Shown piece after piece: positions 31,148 to 40,273 of a stretch of DNA of 64,000 nt. Position 1 is the stretch's first letter; every line of letters begins with the position of its first letter. Under the pieces are notes generated by a model that did no database searches, was not told the DNA's origin, and saw only the letters and a list, made by a program, of their open reading frames with translations. The DNA comes from Andalucia godoyi (Eukaryota; Discoba; Jakobea; Jakobida; Andaluciidae), in the NCBI GenBank assembly GCA_009859145.1, contig VRVR01000011.1, positions 268,026-332,025 of the forward strand. The letters run 5' to 3'. The translations under genes were made by a program, and so were the position numbers.

Positions 31148-32845
31148 ATGTTTATCATTCGAAGGGGCCCGCGGCATAGTGTATTTTCGCCGTTGCTTCT
31201 GCGGAAGTCTTCAAATCTTTGTCCGGCTTTGACCGGCGGGGACTGGGCGCTGTTTTCGTCTGACACTGCCGAGTCCGATGCTTCTAATCCTTCAAGCAAC
31301 ACAAGCAACGGGACTCATAATAGGTTTCCAGGAGGGCAGCAAGGTCGCCAGCAACAGCAGCAGCCTGCATTGACAGAAGACAATCTTCGTGAATTGCGAA
31401 TGAAGTTGGGAACCGCAATGAAACCAAAGGACATTGTTGCCGAGTTGGACAGGTTCATTGTTGGACAGCACGAAGCAAAACGGGCTGTTGCTATAGCATT
31501 GCGTAATAGATGGAGACGACAGCAGCTTACAGACAAGTTGGCGCAGGAAGTGTCTCCCAAGAATATTTTAATGGTATGTTCCTATTCCCTTTTTTCCCCT
31601 GCCCCTCTAATTTTATTTCTTCTTCTCGTGGTGTGTATATATGTTTCGGTTGGTGCATGCAGCAGTTTCTTATTCTTGTCGATTTGATTGATTGTTCGTG
31701 ATTTTAAACGGCAGATCGGGCCCACTGGAGTTGGAAAGACGGAGATCGCAAGGCGTCTGGCTAGAATCGCACAGGCTCCGTTCATCAAAACAGAAGCCAC
31801 AAAGTATACAGAAGTTGGATTTCACGGGAGGGATGTAGATCAAATCATCCGAGATTTGGTAGACGTGTCCATATCGCAAACTCGCAACATTCTTAAGGAT
31901 CAGTTGAAGCCGAAAATTCACGATAAGATCGAAAGGCGCATTTTAGACAAGCTTGTTGGTGAAGATGCATCTCCTGCGACAGTGGATGCGTTTCGGAAAG
32001 TGTTGGCGGACGGAGATCTAGAGAACCGGGAGATCGAGATTGTTGTCACTGAAAAAGTCCCCGCTCAGGCAAATCCAGAACCAGGTGGAATGATGAATGT
32101 CAATGACTTGGTGGTGAAGCTCGGACTCGCAGGTCCGCGCATGTCGAAGAAGAAACTGCCAATTAAAGACTGCCGAGCATTGCTTGAAGAGGAAGAATTG
32201 GACAAGATGTTGAATCACGAGACTGTTGTGCGAGAAGCGGTTCGCAATGTGGAAGAAAATGGTATAGTTTTCCTTGACGAAGTTGATAAGATTGTTACCA
32301 AGAGTGAATATCGGTATGGAACCGATGCGTCGTCGGAGGGTGTCCAACGCGATTTACTACCCTTGATCGAAGGAACTACAATTTCAACAAAGTATGGAAA
32401 CGTCAAGACTGACCACATATTGTTTATCGCATCTGGCGCATTCCACCATGTGAAGCCGAGTGACATGCTTGCAGAACTCCAAGGCCGACTTCCGATCCGA
32501 GTGGAGTTAAAAGGACTGAACCAGCAAGATTTGTATCGCGTGCTAACTGAGCCCGAGTTCAATTTGATTAAGCAGCAAATCGCTCTGATCAATTCCGAGA
32601 ATGTATCTCTGCTCTTCACGGATGATGCAATTCGAGAAATTGCAGCCGTAGCCTTTGAAGTGAATTCCACAGTGGAGAATATTGGAGCCCGCAGATTAGC
32701 CACTATTCTGGAAAGGATTATGGAGGACATTTCATTCAATGCATCAGAGTACGCTGGCCAAGGCATGACCGTGTCAAAAGAAAGTGTACGCCAAAAGGTT
32801 GGGGATATGTTGCTCAAAACGGATTTGAGCAAGTTTATCTTGTAA
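31148..32845 (+). CDS. HSLU: Mitochondrial HslU (ClpY) ATPase, two exons
   Basis: The exons are 31148-31573 and 31715-32845, with a 141-nt intron (GTATGT...ggcag) in phase 0, giving 518 residues. HslU is the AAA+ unfoldase ring that feeds proteins to the HslV peptidase, a bacterial-type system kept in the mitochondria of many protists. Exon 1 supplies a basic presequence ([21 protein letters not shown]), a low-complexity Q/N/S linker and the conserved [20 protein letters not shown]. Exon 2 begins at [16 protein letters not shown] (Walker A), then [20 protein letters not shown], the I-domain, FLDEVDKI (Walker B) and the sensor region ASGAFH. The C-terminus [11 protein letters not shown] is the typical HslV-docking tail. 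The intron falls just before Walker A. HslV is not in this window. Confidence 0.96.
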
Positions 32846-32892
32846 AGCAACAGCATTTGTTTCAAAAAAATAATACCACGATCACCTGCTTT

Positions 32893-33822
32893 CTACGAAT
32901 CATCTTGCTGCTCGGTCGCGCCTAGGACAGACAACTTTTGAGACAAGCTCTCCGCAAACAAACACACAAATGCAGCACTGACACGATGCAGCAAGGACGA
33001 TACAGATTCGAACTCTCGCTCCTTTGGCAGACGATCCGAAGGCTCACATAATTTCTGGGGCGGCATGCCGTCGTCTGTTAGAAACACGAATCCAAATCAA
33101 AACACACACAAAACAACAACAACAATAATAATTATAAATATAAACAATCAAGGCGAGCTAAATGTAAAAAACATGCGATGGCAAAGCTGAATCCGGTGTA
33201 TTCCACAATTAACTGAATCGGCGGGTTGTCCAACGTCTTGATAATGGCGATGTTGGAGCGGTCAGATAGGTTGCATGATTCAACAAACAACTCCACATCT
33301 TTCAACTGCAATCTGAGTTCATCTCCATTGCTGGACAGCTCACTGGATGTGCCATCTGCCGCGTAGTCCATGCCTTTTCCTTTTTTTTGCGGCGAAGACT
33401 TGCAAGGAAGCGCATACTGCAATAAACGTGGAGTTCTTTGGAGAGAGACGGAAGGAGGAAGAGGGGAAAAAAGGAGACTTGTCGGCTGCTCAAAAGCGTG
33501 TGTGAAAGAAATGTCGGGGATTTCGCGAACAATAAAGGCCCGCCATCCAGACGGAATCTCTTCCGGTCCGGGCAACCATGCAAGGAAACCAACTGCGGTT
33601 CGTCGTTCTCGCCTCGACTGAAATGTCATATCCAGTCATGTTCTCAGAGACGTCTAGGCAATTGACGTTTCGATCTGTTGGCTCTTTTACCAGATGAATT
33701 CTTCGAGAGTGTTTCACAACGGAGAGCCCAAAAAACGGGGGGAGGGGGCCACAGCGGGAGATTCCCGGTCTCCTCCTCCTCCTCCTCCTCCTTCTTCTTC
33801 TTCTGCTGCTGCTGCTTGTCAT
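32893..33822 (-). CDS. Spliced protein with possible PCNA/9-1-1-like C-terminal region
   Basis: The predicted exons are 33691-33822, 33173-33617 and 32893-33074. The introns are 73 nt (GTAAAA...tttcag) and 98 nt (GTTTTT...aacag), and the phases match to give 252 residues. Exon 1 encodes a polyarginine stretch from a (CTC/CTT/CTG)n tract. Exon 2 ends with LQLKDVELFVESCNLSDRSN, then PPIQLIVEYTGFSFAIA. In length and pattern this resembles the closing region of sliding-clamp proteins (PCNA, RAD9), in which a helix is followed by strands ending in P.xLVVEY/FTI. The expected N-terminal clamp half is not seen, so the gene model may be wrong at its 5' end or the resemblance may be chance. The frame is also open upstream of 33822. 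Confidence 0.4.
33773..33815. repeat. (CTC)n(CTT)n(CTG)n trinucleotide tract
   Basis: An interrupted trinucleotide array on + that, read on -, encodes polyserine then polyarginine at the proposed start of the 32893-33822 gene. Confidence 0.9.
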
Positions 33823-33976
33823 TATAACCTGTTTAATCGGAAAACATCCACCAAGCACACAATACAATAGAGCGACATTCGATTGTTTGATGCATCTGCT
33901 TTTTTCAAGTCCCATGAAATGCACTGTTCATGCTGATTTGACGATTGATTGCAAATCTCTGTAATATTGGGAAAGA

Positions 33977-36900
33977 ATGGAACGGCCGTTGCCATTTAGC
34001 GAAGATGACTTGGCAACTCCAAAATCCAAAGCTGGAGTTCCGTTTCTTCTTCCGCCACCGCTTGTCGCGAGAACTATTTCCAGATACGGACATCAGCAGC
34101 CATCTTTTCAGGCGACAACGGCAGAATGGAGTGTGGATTGGGTTCGCGTATCTCGTTGGAGAAGAGGGCAATCTGTTTCGATGATGCTCAAGGATTATTG
34201 TATGTTGGTAACGCTTGTGATGGGAGTCATTGGACTCATCTTGTCGTTATACACATTTATCTTGTTTTACAAATGGTCCACAGATGCAAACAAGATCCTC
34301 TTTGGCGAATTTCGAGCCAGTGCTGCGTCTTCCGTCCGACGGTACGTTGCCATTGGATGGTCAGACGTGTTTTTCTTCTCCCCTGCTTTTGCTGCGTTCA
34401 ACGGTCCAATGATATTTATGCAGCCGTTGAAAGTGAGTTCTGTTGCATCCTTTGGCGTGAGTCCAGTTCTCAACGCGGTGAATGTGCCGGGACTCATGGA
34501 TACTCAATCCAAAGTCGTTGCACAGAGCGGCCTTCTTCGTGCGTCCGCGGGCTTCTCCAAAGACGTGCATCTTGGCACTGCAATGCAGATAGGAAGTAAC
34601 CTCAGTGTTGTTGGAAATGTCAGAACGAAGAATGTATTTGTGACTGGCATTTCTTTCTTGGACGGCCCTTTTACTGCAGACGTTCCACTGGAGTTCTCGG
34701 GAATCGGAACCTTCTCTGCACAATCCTCCTTTTCCAATGTGTTAGAATCTCTGAATGACGCATTTTTTGGTTGCCCTGTGGCGATCCAGAATAGTCTGGT
34801 AGTTTCAAACAGAACGGAGGCTCTCGAGCCAGTCATCGCGAAGGACCGGTCGTTTCTGCTTTCGAATTCCACCTTCAGCAATTTGTTCCTTGTGGAAGAT
34901 GCATTTTTGGTTTGGTACGAGAATCTCACACTTAGGGGGTTATCAAATTTTACATCTTCTGCTGTTTTTGAAGGTGTTGTCGAGTTTTCTGGACCTTCCG
35001 ATTTCCGCAGTACTTTGCTTGCAGGAGGGGACCTGTACAATTCCGGGTCCATCTTTGTGCTGGGATCAACATTTTGGAATGCTTCCGCCCTCATTAGAGG
35101 TGATTTCGATCTGCATGCGAATTATTCATCAGCCGGGCCGTTAACGCTGTCCAACGGGGCAGTAGTGGTTGGTAACACCGTTGTTTCCCTCAGAACACGT
35201 GCAACCAACGTTCACGTGTCGCCGCTGGCCTCGTTCTTGTCCTCCTCCAATACTACGTTCTCTGGTCCTCTTACAGTACATAACACTTCGCTGCTAGGTG
35301 GGACTTTGGTTTCATTTTCGTCCTTGAAGATTCTCCATGGTCCGTCAATTTTCGATGGTCCGCTCGAATTACAATCCAAATTCAATGTTACGGCAAGTCT
35401 GAATGTTCGTGGTCGTGCAAACATCACTTCGTTTACCATGATGTCTGCTGCGAGTTCTGCTGCAAGTTTGCGGGTGCACAGCAACGCCACGGTTCGAGCC
35501 GCTGTTTCGATTATGGGTCTATCCGAGTTCTTCAGTCCCGTCCTCCTTTCGTCCAACCTTTCTGTTCGCGGCGCCTCGCAAGTATATGGAAATGCGATTT
35601 TTGTCGGAAATGCGGACGTTCGCGGAAATATGATTTTGTATGGACACGCATATGCTTACGGCAGTGTCGATTTTGGCTCGGCATTGCGTGTCTTGGGCTC
35701 CGTTGGATGTGCTGACATTGTCCACGTTCTCGGATCGTCATCGTTTATGAATTCCTTGGTAGCCCAGCGCTCCTTTGTTTCCAATTCCTCATTGCATGCT
35801 GCGTTGGATATTGCTGTACAAGGAAACCTTTCCGTATCTGGCGATGTGGTCAGCGGAGGAAACGCAATGTTTCGATCTAGCCTGTTTGTATCCAATGCCT
35901 CTCTTCTTGTGGGACCGGTGTCTGTTCAAAATGCGATGACGGTTTCTTCCAATGTCACCGCGTCTGGGGACGCTTTCCTTCGCGCATCGCTGAGTGTTGC
36001 TGGTGCTTCGACGTTTTCCGGAAACGTCACTGTGGGAGGTGCGATGTTTGCTGGCGGCAACGTGCAGTTCAGGGGTCCACTTCGAATTTACCAGAATCTA
36101 TCCTTTGCAAGAATTGCACCAGCATTTTATAATAATGTATCTGTTTTCGGTCGACCATCTCGCTTTGTAGAGGACGGCAGTTTTGGAGAGTTATGGGTGG
36201 ACCAGTCTTCGTCATTGACAGTGTTTGGTAAGGCAATGCTAAAATCGACGGTTGTGTCTAGGAATTTTGTGAACTTTTCGGGCTCCTCTCTCAGCGTACT
36301 GGGTGATGTTGGAGTCCTGGGTTCCTCTTCTGCTTCTTCTTCCATGCTCACGAGAGTTGTGGCAACAAAAATCGCCCTTGTGGGCTCATTAAGATCCGCA
36401 GGGATCGGAACGTTTGAAGCGCTTGCAACTTTTTCGCGGAACCTAACGATGAGTGGCGGATTGTTATTTCAGTCGACCGGAAACCTTACCGTTGCGGCTC
36501 CTCTTGTTATAGATGCCGGTTTTCTTGCATTGTTTTTGGGGCCTGTCTATGTCCGTAGTTCGTGGCTCCTGCAGTCAACTGTCCTGTTTTTGGGAGCCAC
36601 CGTTCTTCGTGGACCAACGTTTATATCCACGACGTCTGCAGGAGTGGCCAATGCTGCGCAGTTTACCAATCTGGCAACATACAGCCGTACAAATCTGCAA
36701 GGCCCAGTCTCATTTTCCGGACCTGCAGTTATTCAAGACGTTTTTACGATAGAAGTTAGTGGAAGTTTCACAAAGTCGGCAGCCGGCACGACGCAGATGC
36801 TGAGCAGAGCGGACTTCGTCGGACCATCCAATATCAATGCGGCGCTCTCTGTCAACGGACCGGCATTTTTCTTCAATCAATGGACTATAAGTGGTGTCTC

Positions 36901-37306
36901 TTCTGGGTTGAATGTTTACCCCGTGGCAGCCATCAACGGGCCGGCAACCATTAATTTAGCAGACTTCAAACAATCCGTGTTCTTTTGGAAACCAGCAAGA
37001 ATCGATTCCGTGACAGGCTCTTCTACTGCCGCGGTACTTGTAACAGGAATGACTTCTGTCACATACAATGTCAACTTCAACGCGTATACAACGACGCGCA
37101 TCAATGGGCAATTTCAATTAAGCGGCAAGTCGACCGCTGGGCTTGTGCAGCCTTCATTTCAAATCGATAGTCGCATCTCGCAATTCGGACCTCCTTACTA
37201 CGTTTATCGTTGGGTAAGCGGAAGCCCATCTGTTGCGAAAGCCGTTGGTTGTTGGAAAATCAAAATTGCAGGGAATACGCGCTGCCTGTTATTTGAAATT
37301 CAGTAA
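33977..37306 (+). CDS. Giant type II membrane protein with repetitive beta-solenoid-like ectodomain (family member A)
   Basis: This intronless 1,109-residue protein has a ~70-residue cytosolic N-terminus ending in basic residues (RVSRWRRG). One transmembrane segment follows at ~75-98 (YCMLVTLVMGVIGLILSLYT). A ~1,000-residue ectodomain consists almost wholly of short beta-forming repeats such as SGNVTVGGAMFAGG and NLSVSGDVVSGG, spaced about every 12-22 residues. The ectodomain is rich in V, S, G, F and N and carries many N-x-S/T sites. The pattern (an alternating small/aliphatic strand, then G or GP turn) is that of right-handed beta-helix or trimeric-fibre proteins. The C-terminus breaks the pattern and ends in a two-cysteine cap (GCWKIKIAGNTRCLLFEIQ). 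No named family was recognised. Paralogues lie at 40274 and 43770. An adhesin, surface-coat or hair component is plausible but unproven. Confidence 0.85.
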   Translation: MERPLPFSEDDLATPKSKAGVPFLLPPPLVARTISRYGHQQPSFQATTAEWSVDWVRVSRWRRGQSVSMMLKDYCMLVTLVMGVIGLILSLYTFILFYKWSTDANKILFGEFRASAASSVRRYVAIGWSDVFFFSPAFAAFNGPMIFMQPLKVSSVASFGVSPVLNAVNVPGLMDTQSKVVAQSGLLRASAGFSKDVHLGTAMQIGSNLSVVGNVRTKNVFVTGISFLDGPFTADVPLEFSGIGTFSAQSSFSNVLESLNDAFFGCPVAIQNSLVVSNRTEALEPVIAKDRSFLLSNSTFSNLFLVEDAFLVWYENLTLRGLSNFTSSAVFEGVVEFSGPSDFRSTLLAGGDLYNSGSIFVLGSTFWNASALIRGDFDLHANYSSAGPLTLSNGAVVVGNTVVSLRTRATNVHVSPLASFLSSSNTTFSGPLTVHNTSLLGGTLVSFSSLKILHGPSIFDGPLELQSKFNVTASLNVRGRANITSFTMMSAASSAASLRVHSNATVRAAVSIMGLSEFFSPVLLSSNLSVRGASQVYGNAIFVGNADVRGNMILYGHAYAYGSVDFGSALRVLGSVGCADIVHVLGSSSFMNSLVAQRSFVSNSSLHAALDIAVQGNLSVSGDVVSGGNAMFRSSLFVSNASLLVGPVSVQNAMTVSSNVTASGDAFLRASLSVAGASTFSGNVTVGGAMFAGGNVQFRGPLRIYQNLSFARIAPAFYNNVSVFGRPSRFVEDGSFGELWVDQSSSLTVFGKAMLKSTVVSRNFVNFSGSSLSVLGDVGVLGSSSASSSMLTRVVATKIALVGSLRSAGIGTFEALATFSRNLTMSGGLLFQSTGNLTVAAPLVIDAGFLALFLGPVYVRSSWLLQSTVLFLGATVLRGPTFISTTSAGVANAAQFTNLATYSRTNLQGPVSFSGPAVIQDVFTIEVSGSFTKSAAGTTQMLSRADFVGPSNINAALSVNGPAFFFNQWTISGVSSGLNVYPVAAINGPATINLADFKQSVFFWKPARIDSVTGSSTAAVLVTGMTSVTYNVNFNAYTTTRINGQFQLSGKSTAGLVQPSFQIDSRISQFGPPYYVYRWVSGSPSVAKAVGCWKIKIAGNTRCLLFEIQ

Positions 37307-37325
37307 ACATGATTTTTTTGTGTGC

Positions 37326-37353
37326 AAAAAAAAAAAAAAAAAAAAAAGAAATC

Positions 37354-37387
<34 letters not shown>
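37326..37387. repeat. A22 run followed by (GA)n
   Basis: A run of 22 A (37326-37347) is followed by a (GA)n tract (to 37387). Both lie in the 130-bp gap between the converging 3' ends of solenoid gene A and the peptidase gene. Confidence 0.95.
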
Positions 37388-37391
<4 letters not shown>

Positions 37392-37439
37392 AATAATGAA
37401 TGAGAAATTTCAAATCTCGATTGAATGCTAAGTGCTGAA

Positions 37440-39377
37440 TCACGATATGCCGTTGCGCACGGAGAGCACGGAATGAGGGATCTCATTTGCAATTTGCGCC
37501 ATATTTGCAAACACTGGCGTCTTGTGGCCAAAGACGGCATGCAGGGCATCTTGAGAAGACATTCTTCCGCAAGACGAGAAAAGTATCGAACGAACGCTGC
37601 TCAATGGAATTTCTTTCCGGATGAGCCTTAACCATAATTCAGTTGCAAAGCACGTCGCGAAAGGATACGAGAAGTACACTCCTCCGTAGCCGCCTAGATG
37701 GGTGAGATACCCATGGAAGTGGGATGAGTTTGATATCCCATACCGTTCACGGGATTTGGTGACAATGGATTTCAAAGATGCATCTGTAATCTGCTGGTCA
37801 CTCTGCAAGCTGTGGAATCGAGCATCAACATCTGCAAGAAACGTCTGGTAAAGAATGTCGAAAGGCTTCCAAGGACTCAAATCACCGGAGACCACTGCAG
37901 GTAGCAACTCCAAGAAAGTCGAATGAATTTCCAAGTAATCAGGAGATTCTCGGTTCCCAGAATTGGAATAAAATTCTCCAACGGACAGGATACCTTGAAT
38001 CACATGCCCAAACTCGTGAAATAACGTGTGGCGCGGAGTGTCTTTTGCACACGTAATCACATAGATAGGGGGGGCATCCGTTTTCACTCCAACAGAAATG
38101 GAGAACGACGCATTCAGTCCTGCCAAGTTTTCGGATTCGTCGAGATACACAGTGCCAACATGCACCGACGTTCCCGTGCTCTGGATCTCAAAAACGGACA
38201 CACAGTCATTCCAAACTTCCACCGGATCTGGCTTCCGCTCTTGGAATCGCAGTTCAAAAAGGGCTTCAACATACTTGAAAAAATCAGAAATAGACATCTG
38301 TGAGGATCCCGGTGCAGGATTTCGTCTTTCGCCAAGGCCGATTAATCCGGCCTTTGACTTTGATGCTTCTTCCAAGTACTCGAGGACAACAGCTGATGTC
38401 TTTGCAACGGCCGATGCGGTCGAGTAGTCAAAGAATGATTTGAAGCCGAGGAGATTCGCCAACTTCAGTCGGTTTTTTAATAACTGCTCCACAATGGGGT
38501 ATCTCTCGTGTTCGGCAGAGCTGTATATCAAATGCTCGGCATTCTCAATGAATGATTCACACTCCATAAGCCGCACTCGATCAGTGGTGCTCAAATTGAC
38601 AACTCCCTTTACCATTTCTGTTTCTAGTGAATCAATAAAAAGCAATTCGGAAGGAGAAAACAAATGCTTTGATTGATTCCGTATCGAAAGGAAAGATCTC
38701 AAAAACTCAATGTTCTGTTCGCTTCCATTCACTTCTCGCATGAATGAAGACATTTCGAGAAAGATGGAATTCGCGGTACGTCTCCACTTTTCATCAGGAT
38801 TTGAGAGGGAGATAAATCGAGCCGGATCAGAAACCGAGCACATCATCTGGGCACACTTGTCCACTGCATGCAACGCCGAGACCGGATTCAGTCTGTAGTA
38901 GGACGGTCGAAATGCATCCTCGATGATATCCTTGCATTGGCGCACGGTCAGGTTGAAATATCTGCCGAATGCTTCAGGGCTCGACAATTTCGGAAGCCTG
39001 AACATGATCGTCCATGCATGGGTATCGCAACGGTTGACCGTTTTGGGTTTGAACATCAAACAAAACAACATCGCACCGGAAGTTTGTTTATTGTCTAACT
39101 CTATGGGGGGACGCGATCTTTCCACCGTAGTCCAGCCCAGACATTTTATTTTCTGTTTGTGTTTTGCATTATCGAACCTCAAGCAGCACCTTTCATCAAA
39201 GACTAAATCTCTCATGGCTCCAAAGAGGGGTCTTCCCGACAAACTCAAACCGGCTACATTTCCGTTTCCTCCAACGTTCATTTTTGAATGCTGAATCCAT
39301 TGGGGGAATGTATGTTGGTTGCGATGGCCCTTTGACCACATTGAAAGAATTGGTGCTCTTCCCAAATAAAAACACAT
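37440..39377 (-). CDS. Mitochondrial intermediate peptidase-like M3 metallopeptidase
   Basis: The unspliced frame is 645 residues. The zinc motif HEFGH (codons at 38004-38018) sits in RHTLFHEFGHVIQGILS, as in thimet-oligopeptidase family M3. FHGYLTHLGGYGGVYFSYPF and the closing region fit mitochondrial intermediate peptidase, which trims an octapeptide from imported proteins. Near the N-terminus PLFGAMRDLVFDE resembles the family's LFG motif, but is separated from LPKLSSPEAFGRYFNL by 64 ill-fitting residues. Those correspond to a 192-nt segment, 38998-39189, with GT...AG ends (GTGCTG...TTCAG) in phase. Removing it gives 581 residues and restores spacing. The likely intron contains no stop, so it can be missed. 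The N-terminus is a plausible presequence. Confidence 0.9.
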   Translation of the reverse strand: MCFYLGRAPILSMWSKGHRNQHTFPQWIQHSKMNVGGNGNVAGLSLSGRPLFGAMRDLVFDERCCLRFDNAKHKQKIKCLGWTTVERSRPPIELDNKQTSGAMLFCLMFKPKTVNRCDTHAWTIMFRLPKLSSPEAFGRYFNLTVRQCKDIIEDAFRPSYYRLNPVSALHAVDKCAQMMCSVSDPARFISLSNPDEKWRRTANSIFLEMSSFMREVNGSEQNIEFLRSFLSIRNQSKHLFSPSELLFIDSLETEMVKGVVNLSTTDRVRLMECESFIENAEHLIYSSAEHERYPIVEQLLKNRLKLANLLGFKSFFDYSTASAVAKTSAVVLEYLEEASKSKAGLIGLGERRNPAPGSSQMSISDFFKYVEALFELRFQERKPDPVEVWNDCVSVFEIQSTGTSVHVGTVYLDESENLAGLNASFSISVGVKTDAPPIYVITCAKDTPRHTLFHEFGHVIQGILSVGEFYSNSGNRESPDYLEIHSTFLELLPAVVSGDLSPWKPFDILYQTFLADVDARFHSLQSDQQITDASLKSIVTKSRERYGISNSSHFHGYLTHLGGYGGVYFSYPFATCFATELWLRLIRKEIPLSSVRSILFSSCGRMSSQDALHAVFGHKTPVFANMAQIANEIPHSVLSVRNGIS

Positions 39378-40273
39378 GGCTTGGATCTGTCTTTGGTGAC
39401 AGCTTGGCCGATGATGATCAATAATGATTCATGTTTTGCGAGCGGTCAGATTGCAAAATAAAATATAAAATAAAGAATTAAATAAAAGATCTTCTGAAAG
39501 CGACAAGGTGGACTTTCGCCTACACTATGCACTGAACATGCATATCCACGAATAGACATGCACATTCAATCTTGCATCCCGTTGCCGCGAAGGGGATAGG
39601 CTCCAACACGCCTCACGGCATTCTTCAGATAGATGCTCCGCGCTCCGCGCTCCGTTCCCAATCTCGATCAATCGGTGAGCCGCTTTTCTCAGCGTGACAC
39701 GTTGCTCCTGAGAAGGGTGCATTTTGATTCTGACGGCCCTGTATCGAGCGACGTAGGCGTAGGCGAATGCGTCATCCCAGCGCACTCACGCCCATATTTG
39801 AATAAAAAAGTGAAACCAAAAAAAGTGAAACCAACGAATGATAGAATAGATGGCTACAGATGGTGCGTTAAAGAGTGTCGAAAATGCAGAGCCTGTGTCA
39901 CCGGCTGAATTTCGGCCGAGCGTGCGTAAGCACGAATTCCCCTGTGAAACAAACGTGCTAGTGTCGGCCAGTGTTGACCGTGTCTGTTTATGTATACTTT
40001 TCCGTATGCATGACAATGGCGTGTTATAATTCAACGGTATGTGTCGTTTGCCTTTGTTTTGTCGTTTCGGTCTTTGTTGACGGTAGTGGTGGAACTTGGA
40101 AGAACAAGCATCGGCGTTCTATTTGTTTGTTGTGACAGTTGCCAATTCTCTTCGCGCGGGTGTCTCGTGGGTCATTTTTTAAAATCTTCATAGCTATTGA
40201 CGTTGGGTTGCATTTGCGCACCGCACCGTGAACAAGGGAGGGAGGGCGTGTTTAGCTGCTATTCGCCGGGTTC
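39378..40273. other. Long intergenic stretch, no gene seen
   Basis: About 900 bp between the divergent peptidase (-) and solenoid B (+) genes. It has an A/T-rich part (39440-39490), a short ctccgcg repeat near 39630, and otherwise ordinary composition. Open frames are short and unsupported. No tRNA-like fold or repeat was recognised. Confidence 0.5.

Noticed and set aside
33490-33924. Unspliced minus-strand frame with polyarginine
   Set aside because: Removing the 33618-33690 intron gives a phase-consistent model continuing into two further exons. The unspliced frame ends without any feature.
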